This document shows, piece by piece, positions 1 through 5,375 of a stretch of DNA of 5,514 bases. This DNA is from Gemmatimonadales bacterium (lineage in GTDB: Bacteria > Gemmatimonadota > Gemmatimonadetes > Gemmatimonadales > GWC2-71-9). The stretch is from NCBI GenBank assembly GCA_013812695.1, contig JACCSZ010000168.1, forward strand, positions 1 through 5,514, in the 5' to 3' direction. The first letter of the stretch is position 1. Every line of letters starts with the position of its first letter. A program made the translations under genes and the position numbers. The notes beneath the pieces are model-generated. The model saw nothing but the letters and a program-made list of their open reading frames with translations. It had not been told where the DNA came from and did no database searches.

Positions 1-205
1 TGGTGCACTTGATCCCCGCCGGGCTGGAGGTGACGACCCCACTGCCGCCTCCGATGCCCTTGACCGTCAGCCTCAGTCGGACCGCGGCCGTCGCCAGCTC
101 CGGCTCGGTCGTGGGGGGCGTATCCTGGCAAGCGTACAGGAGCGTGAGCGCGACGGCGGCAGCCACGAGCGGGCGGCGGGCGGAGTGCGGACGGGGCGAG
201 TACAT
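1..205 (-). CDS. Secreted lipoprotein with GxGxGxVTSSPAGIxC repeat motif, 5' part only
   Basis: This reading frame starts at ATG 205-203 on the minus strand and stays open to the left edge, giving 68 residues of an incomplete protein. The N-terminus has an Arg-rich n-region (R10, R11), a hydrophobic stretch at residues 12-25 and a lipobox L23-Y24-A25-C26. It is therefore predicted to be cleaved by signal peptidase II and lipidated at C26. A Thr/Pro/Glu-rich linker follows. Residues 46-67 then read LTVKGIGGGSGVVTSSPAGI plus Lys-Cys, which matches the start of the cysteine-containing beta repeats (divergent InlB-B/Flg_new type) common in secreted proteins of Gemmatimonadota and Deltaproteobacteria. 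GAGGTG four bases upstream of the ATG is a plausible ribosome binding site. The gene is divergent from the cyanophycinase-like gene. The function of the missing C-terminal part cannot be told; a surface or adhesive role is only a guess. Confidence 0.8.
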   Translation of the reverse strand, partial: MYSPRPHSARRPLVAAAVALTLLYACQDTPPTTEPELATAAVRLRLTVKGIGGGSGVVTSSPAGIKCT

Positions 206-248
206 CGGGCACCTCGAACAGGGGGAGTTCGGAGGACGACTCGAAAGC

Positions 249-276
249 CGTATCGTCGATCAATCTTCCCGATCAA
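249..276 (-). promoter_or_regulatory. Candidate sigma70-type promoter for the lipoprotein gene
   Basis: Read on the minus strand, TTGATC (276-271) and GATACG (254-249) lie 16 bases apart. They match the sigma70 consensus at 4 of 6 and 3 of 6 positions. Transcription would begin about 40 bases before the ATG at 205, leaving room for the GAGGTG ribosome binding site. A second possible -35, TTGACC (295-290), has no convincing -10 partner. Support is by eye only. Confidence 0.28.
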
Positions 277-314
277 ACTTGTGGAGTGGGGTCAAGCAGT
301 TCTCAAGAGGCGCT

Positions 315-333
315 CGGTCCGGCATTCCGACCG
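315..333. promoter_or_regulatory. Imperfect dyad upstream of the cyanophycinase-like gene
   Basis: CGGTCCGG (315-322) and CCGACCG (327-333) form a dyad of seven pairs with one bulged C and a CATT centre. It ends two bases before a perfect TTGACA box at 336-341. CCGACCG recurs at 376-382, just past the predicted -10 region. The placement is what an operator would have, but a chance match in GC-rich DNA is possible. No regulator gene lies in the window to connect it with. Confidence 0.25.
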
Positions 334-335
334 TC

Positions 336-364
336 TTGACAGCGTGCGGAGCGATTTCGAGATT
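336..364 (+). promoter_or_regulatory. Candidate promoter for the cyanophycinase-like gene
   Basis: A perfect -35 hexamer TTGACA lies at 336-341. At 17-base spacing it is followed by GAGATT (359-364), a weak -10 with 3 of 6 consensus matches, inside the only AT-richer patch of this region. The predicted leader is about 80 nt. The -35 is convincing and the -10 is not, so an activator or a non-canonical -10 may be involved. Confidence 0.35.
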
Positions 365-397
365 GGAAATCCACCCCGACCGACGAGCTCTCACCTG

Positions 398-418
398 GCG
401 CCGGCTCCCCGCCGGCGC
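398..418 (+). promoter_or_regulatory. GC-only hairpin in the 5' leader of the cyanophycinase-like gene
   Basis: GCGCCGGC (398-405) and GCCGGCGC (411-418) are perfect reverse complements around a TCCCC loop, giving an 8-bp all-GC stem. It ends 31 bases before the ATG at 450. No run of T follows, so it does not look like a standard intrinsic terminator. The 31 bases between hairpin and ATG have no purine-rich ribosome binding site. A role in translation or mRNA stability is possible but not shown. Confidence 0.35.
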
Positions 419-449
419 ACCCGGCCTGACCCTTTCGACTCGACGACCC

Positions 450-1355
450 ATGTCGCCCTTTGTCCGTCGGCTCCCGGCGCTCGCGCTCCTGGGATTGCTC
501 GCGACCGCACCGGTGTCGCCCGGCTCCGTGACCGTGAGACACCCCAAGGGGTCTCTGGTGATGGTGGGCGGCGGCCCGCGCCCGGCGTCGCTGATGCGCC
601 GGTTCGTCGAGCTGGCCGGCGGACCCGGACGCGCGCGCATCGCCGTGGTGCCGATGGCCAGCTCGGAGCCCGTCGCCTCCGGTGCCGCGTTCGAGCACGA
701 GCTCGACAGCCTCGGCGCCGACGCCTTCGTCTTTCTCGTCGACCGGGCGCAGGCATCGACGCCGGAATTTGTCCGGCGGCTGGACTCCGTCACCGGAGTC
801 TGGTTCGGCGGCGGGGATCAGGCCCGGCTCACCGCGGCCATCGCCGGCACCGCGTCGCTGGAAGCCATCCGGGTCCGTTACCGGGACGGCGCGGTCATCG
901 GCGGCACCTCGGCCGGCGCCGCCATCATGTCCGACTCGATGCTCACCGGCGACCAGACGCCGCCCGGCGACACCACCGGCTACTACGGCGATGAGTACCC
1001 CACCATCGAGCGACACCGCGTCGAGGTCGCTGCCGGTCTCGGCTTTCTGCCGATGGCCATCGTGGATCAGCACTTCATCCGGCGGGAGCGCCACAACCGC
1101 CTGCTGAGCGCGGTCCTCGAGCGGCCCCGGCTGATCGGGGTGGGCATCGACGAGCGCACCGCCATCGAGGTCGGGCCCGACGGGCGGTGGCGGGTGCTGG
1201 GCGAGAGCGGCGTAGCCGTGTACGACGCGCGACGCGCCCGTATCCCGGCGCTTGCCGGCTCTGTGCTCGGCGCGACGGACGTGCGGGTGCACCTGCTGCC
1301 GCCCGGCGGCCGCTACGATCCCGCGAGCGGCCGGGCCAGCATCCCTGCACGATAG
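450..1355 (+). CDS. Exported cyanophycinase-like serine peptidase (family S51)
   Basis: The 301-residue product is a cyanophycinase-like S51 peptidase. Characterised family members cleave cyanophycin (multi-L-arginyl-poly-L-aspartate) to beta-Asp-Arg dipeptides. The family signature is seen in order: a GSLVMVGGG start to the fold at 34-42, RIAVVPMASSEP at 63-74, VWFGGGDQARL at 117-127, the nucleophile elbow GGTSAGAA with Ser154, DQHF with D206 and H208, and GVGIDERTA with E235. As I recall the Synechocystis enzyme, its active-site Gln, Ser, Asp, His and Glu match Q124, S154, D206, H208 and E235 here. The ATG at 450 was chosen because residues 1-25 form a signal peptide (RR then LPALALLGLLATA). 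The frame is open further upstream, to position 3, but that part lacks family similarity and crosses the promoter region. Export suggests use of external polymer, as in extracellular cyanophycinases. No cyanophycin synthetase is nearby. Other beta-aspartyl peptidase activity cannot be excluded. Confidence 0.88.
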   Translation: MSPFVRRLPALALLGLLATAPVSPGSVTVRHPKGSLVMVGGGPRPASLMRRFVELAGGPGRARIAVVPMASSEPVASGAAFEHELDSLGADAFVFLVDRAQASTPEFVRRLDSVTGVWFGGGDQARLTAAIAGTASLEAIRVRYRDGAVIGGTSAGAAIMSDSMLTGDQTPPGDTTGYYGDEYPTIERHRVEVAAGLGFLPMAIVDQHFIRRERHNRLLSAVLERPRLIGVGIDERTAIEVGPDGRWRVLGESGVAVYDARRARIPALAGSVLGATDVRVHLLPPGGRYDPASGRASIPAR

Positions 1356-1364
1356 GGCCGGGCC

Positions 1365-1456
1365 GTCATCCTGAGCGGAGCGAAGGATCGCCCGAGGCAT
1401 GCGAGTGAGGTTCGGAGCGCGACGGCACCACCCACCCGATCCTCCGCTCCGCTCAC
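1365..1456. repeat. Dispersed HPERSEG-type inverted repeat, copy 1
   Basis: The left arm, CTGAGCGGAGCGAAGGATC (1371-1389), is preceded by GTCATC. It pairs with GATCCTCCGCTCCGCTCAC (1438-1456) at 17 of 19 positions across a 48-base centre. The motif is the widespread bacterial intergenic repeat whose false translation reads HPERSEG. It sits 10 bases after the cyanophycinase-like stop and 70 bases before the DUF445 start. The loop is long for an efficient terminator. The whole 1356-1526 gap shows no gene and no clear promoter. Confidence 0.75.
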
Positions 1457-1526
1457 GAACCTTCGAGCGGACAGGTGTAGCTTTCGGGCGCGCACCGGCT
1501 CGCCGGCGCCACCACCGACGAGGACG

Positions 1527-2798
1527 ATGAGCGCGATCCCGCAGGTCGCCGACGCCGAAACCAAGCAGCTTCAACTCGACCGCATGAAACGGCGGGCCAC
1601 CGGCCTGCTCGTGGTGATGGCGGCCGTGTTCCTGGCCGCATGGTGGCTCGAAAGCCGGTATCCCTGGCTCGGCTACGTGCGGGCCACCGCCGAGGCCGGG
1701 ATGGTCGGCGGCGTTGCCGACTGGTTCGCCATCACGGCGCTGTTCCGCCGGCCGCTCAACCTCCCGATCCCGCACACCGCCATCATCCCCGAGCGCAAGG
1801 ATCGCATCGGCCGAAGCCTCGGGAACTTCGTGCAGAACAACTTTCTCTCACCCGACGTGCTGGGCGCCAAACTGCGCGCGGCCCAGCTCAGCCAACGGGC
1901 GGCGGAATGGATACGCGAGCCGGAGCACGCACGCGCCGTGGTGCGGCAGGCGGCGGGTGCGTTCCGGAGCGCGTCGGCGGTGATCCGCGACGAGGACGTC
2001 CACGCCCTGCTCGAGCGCGGCGTGATCGAGCCGCTCAAGCGGCGGCCCATCGCCCCGGTGCTCGCCGACGGCCTGACGCTGCTGACGGTGAACGACCGCC
2101 ACCAGCAACTGCTCGACCGGCTGGTCGATGGCCTGGCGCGGGTGGTGACGGAGAACGACACGCTGATCCGCGAGCGGGTCCGCGAGGAGACGCCGTGGTG
2201 GGTGCCCGGCTTCGTGGATGACCGGCTGCACGACAAGATCGTGGACGCCATCAGCCGGACGCTGGTCAGCGTGAGCGCCGACCCCGACCACCCGCTCCGC
2301 CGGCAGCTCGACGAGTTGCTCGTCACCTGGATCGCGCAACTGCGCGAGTCGCCGGACGTGATGGCGCGCGCGGAGACGATCAAGCATCAGGTGCTCGATC
2401 ACCCGACGAGCGAGCAGCTCACCGAAACGCTCTGGCGCGAACTCAAGCTGACCCTCGACCGCCAGGTCGACGCCGCCGAGCAGGGCACGCCGGGCGGGCT
2501 CGAGCGCGGCCTGTCGGCGCTCGCGGCCGGCGCGCTCGAGGACGCGGCGCTGCTGGCCAAGATCGACGAGTGGATCATCGGGGCGGTGCTCCGGATCGTC
2601 GAGCAGCACCGGCACGAGGTGGGTCAGCTCATCTGGCACACCGTGAGCGCCTGGGATCCCGACGAGACCTCGCGCCGGATCGAGCTGCAGGTGGGGCGGG
2701 ACCTGCAGTTCATCCGGATCAACGGCACGCTGGTGGGGGGGCTGGTGGGGCTGGTGCTGTACACGTTGACGCGGGTGTTCGGAGGGGCGGGGGGGTGA
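1527..2798 (+). CDS. DUF445 family membrane protein (YjiN-like)
   Basis: The 423-residue product resembles the DUF445 family, which includes E. coli YjiN (similar length, biochemical function unknown). An N-terminal transmembrane helix spans about residues 24-41. It is followed by the family's best-conserved block at 53-92: ATAEAGMVGGVADWFAITAL, then FRRPLNLPIPHTAIIPERKDR. Residues 95-390 are a long, charged, mainly helical region with few hydrophobic stretches, and a second membrane helix, INGTLVGGLVGLVLYTL, lies at 398-414. The likely topology is two anchors with a large helical domain between them; which side it faces cannot be told. The ATG at 1527 has GAGGA just upstream and a short spacing. 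The last residues, GGAGG, come from a G-rich tract ending at the stop. The neighbouring genes give no functional clue. The gene is convergent with the minus operon. Confidence 0.85.
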   Translation: MSAIPQVADAETKQLQLDRMKRRATGLLVVMAAVFLAAWWLESRYPWLGYVRATAEAGMVGGVADWFAITALFRRPLNLPIPHTAIIPERKDRIGRSLGNFVQNNFLSPDVLGAKLRAAQLSQRAAEWIREPEHARAVVRQAAGAFRSASAVIRDEDVHALLERGVIEPLKRRPIAPVLADGLTLLTVNDRHQQLLDRLVDGLARVVTENDTLIRERVREETPWWVPGFVDDRLHDKIVDAISRTLVSVSADPDHPLRRQLDELLVTWIAQLRESPDVMARAETIKHQVLDHPTSEQLTETLWRELKLTLDRQVDAAEQGTPGGLERGLSALAAGALEDAALLAKIDEWIIGAVLRIVEQHRHEVGQLIWHTVSAWDPDETSRRIELQVGRDLQFIRINGTLVGGLVGLVLYTLTRVFGGAGG

Positions 2799-2809
2799 GG
2801 TTGGCTGCG

Positions 2810-2873
2810 TCATACTGAGCGGAGCGAAGGCGCCAGGCCTCGGGTCATGCCTCCTTCGCTCCGCTCAGGATGA
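2810..2873. terminator. HPERSEG-type inverted repeat, copy 2, likely bidirectional terminator
   Basis: The left arm (2810-2830) and right arm (2853-2873) are each 21 bases and pair at 20 positions; the only mismatch is the A at 2814 opposite G2869. The core of each arm is CTGAGCGGAGCGAAGG or its complement. The 22-base centre can add a short AGGC/GCCT pairing (2835-2838 with 2849-2852). It lies 11 bases after the DUF445 stop and 79 bases beyond the stop of the minus-strand lipoprotein gene. That is where a shared terminator for convergent genes would sit. No poly-T tract follows on either strand, so intrinsic termination is inferred from position and stem strength only. Confidence 0.55.
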
Positions 2874-2921
2874 CAGGTCCGCTCTGGATGACAGGTCCGC
2901 TCTGGATGACAGTTCGGCTCG
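2868..2921. repeat. 18-bp tandem repeat, three copies
   Basis: Units at 2868-2885 and 2886-2903 are identical (GGATGACAGGTCCGCTCT). The third, at 2904-2921, differs at 3 of 18 positions, and 2922-2939 is a decayed fourth with 11 of 18 matches. On the minus strand each unit reads TGTCATCC(A)GAGCGGAC in its phase, which is the outer end of the adjacent inverted repeat. The array overlaps the right arm of that repeat by six bases. It lies between the two convergent stop codons and is probably non-coding. Any reading frame through it gives only the artefact peptide TCHPER. Confidence 0.85.
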
Positions 2922-2952
2922 AGATGTCCGGCCCGCGTCGCTCTCGGACCCA

Positions 2953-4164
2953 TCACTCCTCCACCGACACCCCCGGAACCGATCCCCACCGCGCCCAGCC
3001 CGCCGGCGCCAGCACGTACCGCGTCCCCGGCCGCCCGTCGATCGCCGCCGCCTCCAGCTCGGCGCGATAGGCCGCGCGCGGGGTCCGCCGGAGCCCAGGA
3101 CCCGCCGCCTTGAGGAAGCGATCGGCCGAGCGCTGATCGTCCCAGACCGCGTACCAGACGAGCGCGGGGCCGCCGGGCGCGTCGTACACCCGAAATCGGT
3201 CGCCGCCCCAACCGATCGGCATGACCGTCTGCACCTCGTCCGAACCGGCCAGCGCCGCGAGCAGCACCCGGATCTCGTTCTCGCCCAGCGCGTCATCGTA
3301 AACGACCGCCGCGTCGGCGGCGAAGCGCACCGGCACCGGCAGGTCGCCGCTCGCGTAGCGCGCTGGGTGCAGGATCTGCTCAGTCGAGACCGGCATGCGC
3401 GGGCCGTACGGCAGGGTGTCCTTCGGACCGGTGGTCTGCCACCAATGCATGAACTCCGCGCCGTCCAGGTAGGGAAAGATAAGTGCCTCGCGAACCACGA
3501 GCGGCGCGCGCGCGAACACCGGCATCGCGGATTGCTGCGCGCGCACCTGGTCGCGATAAAGCTCCCAGAACTGCGGCGTGCTCGCCACGTTCTGTCCTGG
3601 CGCGAGCACCGCGATCGACGCGAGCGTAGCCTGGCCCTCGAGGATGGCCTGGGCCGCGGTGAGGCGGTCGTTGTTCGCCTTGGACTTGAGAATGGAGTCG
3701 AGCGGCAGGTACTGGCTCTGGAGCGCGTGCACCATCTCGTGGGCCAGCACCAGCCGGAGCTGCGCGCGCTCGGCGCCGGCGACGCCGAACAACGTCGCCG
3801 AGTCGGGGTCGTAGTACCCGGCCACCTGCTCGGCGTAGAGATCCAGCAGCAGCGCGCGGAGCGCCAGGGTGTCCGGCAGCAGCCCGAAGAGCCGGTAGGC
3901 GGTCTCCAGGCCGCGGAGCCGCGCCGGCGGCAACTCTTCGTCGAGCTTGGCGATCAGGTAGGCGCGCACCTGCTCGCGCGAGCGCAGCGCCGAGCGCGGC
4001 GGTGTCCGGAACGCGAGCCCCACGGCGCGCTCGACCGGGACCCGGAGGCTGTCCACCAGACGGGCGAGCACGGCGTCTTCGTCGGCGCCGCGGCTCTGTC
4101 CGCGGCATGCAGCCAGGACCCCCAGCAGCAGGCACAGCCCGAGCGCGGCGGGACGCGATCGCAT
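2953..4164 (-). CDS. Lipoprotein with HExxH zinc metallopeptidase signature
   Basis: The product has 403 residues. A lipoprotein signal peptide runs from MRSRPAALGL to the lipobox V16-L17-A18-A19-C20. The probable zinc site is H142-E143-M144-V145-H146 in LVLAHEMVHALQSQY. E176 in AILEGQATL is the likely third ligand, as in gluzincins. Before it lies EQVAGYYDPDSATLF (112-126), the usual strand leading to the active-site helix. Later come STEQILHPARY (260-270) and a C-terminal block, GWGGDRFRVY (318-327) then ALVWYAVWDD (334-343), both of which I recall from uncharacterised HExxH lipoproteins of this type. Substrate and target are unknown. The ATG at 4164-4162 overlaps the prepilin peptidase stop (TGATG), with GGGAG seven bases upstream, so translational coupling is likely. 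The frame extends further upstream, but that would bury the signal peptide. The protein should be anchored in the outer or inner membrane and act in the periplasm or at the surface. Confidence 0.8.
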   Translation of the reverse strand: MRSRPAALGLCLLLGVLAACRGQSRGADEDAVLARLVDSLRVPVERAVGLAFRTPPRSALRSREQVRAYLIAKLDEELPPARLRGLETAYRLFGLLPDTLALRALLLDLYAEQVAGYYDPDSATLFGVAGAERAQLRLVLAHEMVHALQSQYLPLDSILKSKANNDRLTAAQAILEGQATLASIAVLAPGQNVASTPQFWELYRDQVRAQQSAMPVFARAPLVVREALIFPYLDGAEFMHWWQTTGPKDTLPYGPRMPVSTEQILHPARYASGDLPVPVRFAADAAVVYDDALGENEIRVLLAALAGSDEVQTVMPIGWGGDRFRVYDAPGGPALVWYAVWDDQRSADRFLKAAGPGLRRTPRAAYRAELEAAAIDGRPGTRYVLAPAGWARWGSVPGVSVEE

Positions 4165-5375
4165 CAGCGCACTCCCGCGAGCTGAAGGAACTCCGCCGTG
4201 GCGGTTCGGATGCCCGGATACGCGCCGAGCAAAGCGAGCAGCCCCGCCGCGAGTGAGAGACCGACACCGAACGGGAGGTATCCCGCGTCGCTCAGCGCCT
4301 CCGCCGTCTCCGGCGACTCGACGATCACCACGCGGCGTGCGATCCAGACCGACGATGACGCCAACAGGACGCCGGCAACCAGCCGCATCGGCGAGAATCC
4401 GGCGCCGGCTGCGATCCCCACCGCGGCGGCGAGCAGCCCGACGACCCGCAGCCACCGCCCCTCCACTGCACTGGGCAGCAGGAAGGAAGCGTAGTAGATC
4501 GCTCCCGCGGCCAGCACGCCGTCGAACGCGGCGCGGAGCACGGCACCGAACATCCCCAGACGCATGGCGGCTGCCATGGCTGCGATCGCGAGTCCCCCGG
4601 CGAGCAGGAGCTTGACCAGCATGCCCAACCGGAGCCCCGGCGCTCCGCTGACGGCGCCCGAGTCCTCAGCCGGTGCCCGGGGGCGAAGCGTGGCGATGAT
4701 GAACAGCACGACGCTGATTCCCGCCCCCACGCCGACCACGGGTATGATGGCTTCCCACCCACAAAATGCCCCCACCATCCCCATCAGCGCGCAATCGCCG
4801 CCGCCCATGGCCTCCTGCCCGGCCACCAGCTCCGAGATCTCGCCGATCAGCAGGACGAGGCCGGCACCGAAGCCTGCCCCCAGCAGCGCGTCGGGCAACG
4901 TCACGGGCACGCCATTCGACACGACCGCGAAGCCGAGGGCGATGACCGCGCCCCCGATCGAGAACTCGTGCGGGATGATGTAGGCGCGGGCATCCGTCAT
5001 CGCGATCCCGAGCAGCAGCGTGGCGAACGCTGCCCCGCGCAACGCCTCGATTCCGAAGCCGTGGCGCCACGCCATGAACGCCCAGAGCACCGCGGTGCCG
5101 AGCTCGATCAAAGGATACTGCGGCGAGATGCGCTCGCGGCACCCGCCGCAGCGGCCCCGGAGCGCGAGCCACCCGACGATCGGGACGTTCTCGAACCAGC
5201 GGAGCCCGCGGCCGCAGTTGGGACAGCGGGACGGCGGACGCACGACCGATTGTTTGGGCTCCGCGCCCCAGCGCAGGATGCAGACGTTGAGAAAGCTGCC
5301 GATCATGGCGCCGAGCACGCCCGCGTAGGCGACCAGCACCGGCTCCCGTCCCAGGTTCGGCAGCTCAAGCGTCAC
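4164..5375 (-). CDS. pilD: Type IV prepilin peptidase (A24 family) with extra membrane helices
   Basis: The enzyme cuts the leader from type IV pilin-like or type II secretion pseudopilin precursors in the inner membrane, and usually N-methylates the new end. The N-terminal domain shows GSFLNVCILR (26-35) and the zinc pairs C51-x2-C54 and C76-x2-C79. The aspartyl catalytic residues are D128 in MTDARAYIIP and D194 in GGGDCALMGMVGAF. The usual Lys two residues after GxGD is Ala196. The family is typically near 250-300 residues; this protein has 403. The excess lies at about 236-364, which carries four further hydrophobic stretches (about 252-270, 285-300, 308-325 and 330-346). The conserved last segment, LPFGVGLSLAAGLLALLG, resumes at 367-384. 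The start is GTG 5375-5373 with GAGG upstream, overlapping the preceding methyltransferase gene by 11 bases. No pilin or secretion gene is in view. Confidence 0.88.
   Translation of the reverse strand: MTLELPNLGREPVLVAYAGVLGAMIGSFLNVCILRWGAEPKQSVVRPPSRCPNCGRGLRWFENVPIVGWLALRGRCGGCRERISPQYPLIELGTAVLWAFMAWRHGFGIEALRGAAFATLLLGIAMTDARAYIIPHEFSIGGAVIALGFAVVSNGVPVTLPDALLGAGFGAGLVLLIGEISELVAGQEAMGGGDCALMGMVGAFCGWEAIIPVVGVGAGISVVLFIIATLRPRAPAEDSGAVSGAPGLRLGMLVKLLLAGGLAIAAMAAAMRLGMFGAVLRAAFDGVLAAGAIYYASFLLPSAVEGRWLRVVGLLAAAVGIAAGAGFSPMRLVAGVLLASSSVWIARRVVIVESPETAEALSDAGYLPFGVGLSLAAGLLALLGAYPGIRTATAEFLQLAGVR

Noticed and set aside
3..449. Open frame extending the cyanophycinase-like gene upstream by 149 codons from a GTG at position 3
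   Set aside because: The added part covers the divergent promoter region and a lipoprotein gene on the other strand, has no family similarity, and would bury the signal peptide that starts at 450.
303..1775. Minus-strand open frame of 490 codons
   Set aside because: It lies antisense to the cyanophycinase-like gene and the 5' part of the DUF445 gene, has the His/Arg/Gly-rich composition of a GC-rich shadow frame, and includes translated repeat sequence.
2735..2795. Two runs of seven G (2735-2741 and 2789-2795) as a G-quadruplex or programmed frameshift signal
   Set aside because: Both lie within the continuous DUF445 frame and encode normal Gly-rich and membrane residues. The frame reaches its stop without any shift. 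They are only a caution for sequencing errors near the C-terminus.
1848..2813. Minus-strand open frame of 321 codons
   Set aside because: It is fully antisense to the well-supported DUF445 gene and shows only shadow composition with no recognisable motif.
2868..2939. Short repeats considered as a CRISPR array
   Set aside because: The 18-bp units are directly contiguous with no spacers, and no cas genes are present.
2810..3296. Minus-strand frames containing HPERTCHPERTCHPERSEG
   Set aside because: This peptide is the known false translation of the dispersed repeat, and the frames overlap the real HExxH lipoprotein gene out of phase.
3367..4185. Plus-strand open frame of 272 codons antisense to the lipoprotein gene
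   Set aside because: It mirrors the codons of the HExxH lipoprotein, is rich in Arg, Gln and Glu as expected for a shadow, and has no promoter or ribosome binding site that I can see.
4165..4455. N-terminal extension of the HExxH lipoprotein by 97 codons
   Set aside because: It would overlap the prepilin peptidase in another frame and place a lipobox in mid-protein. The TGATG coupling and the GGGAG site support the start at 4164.
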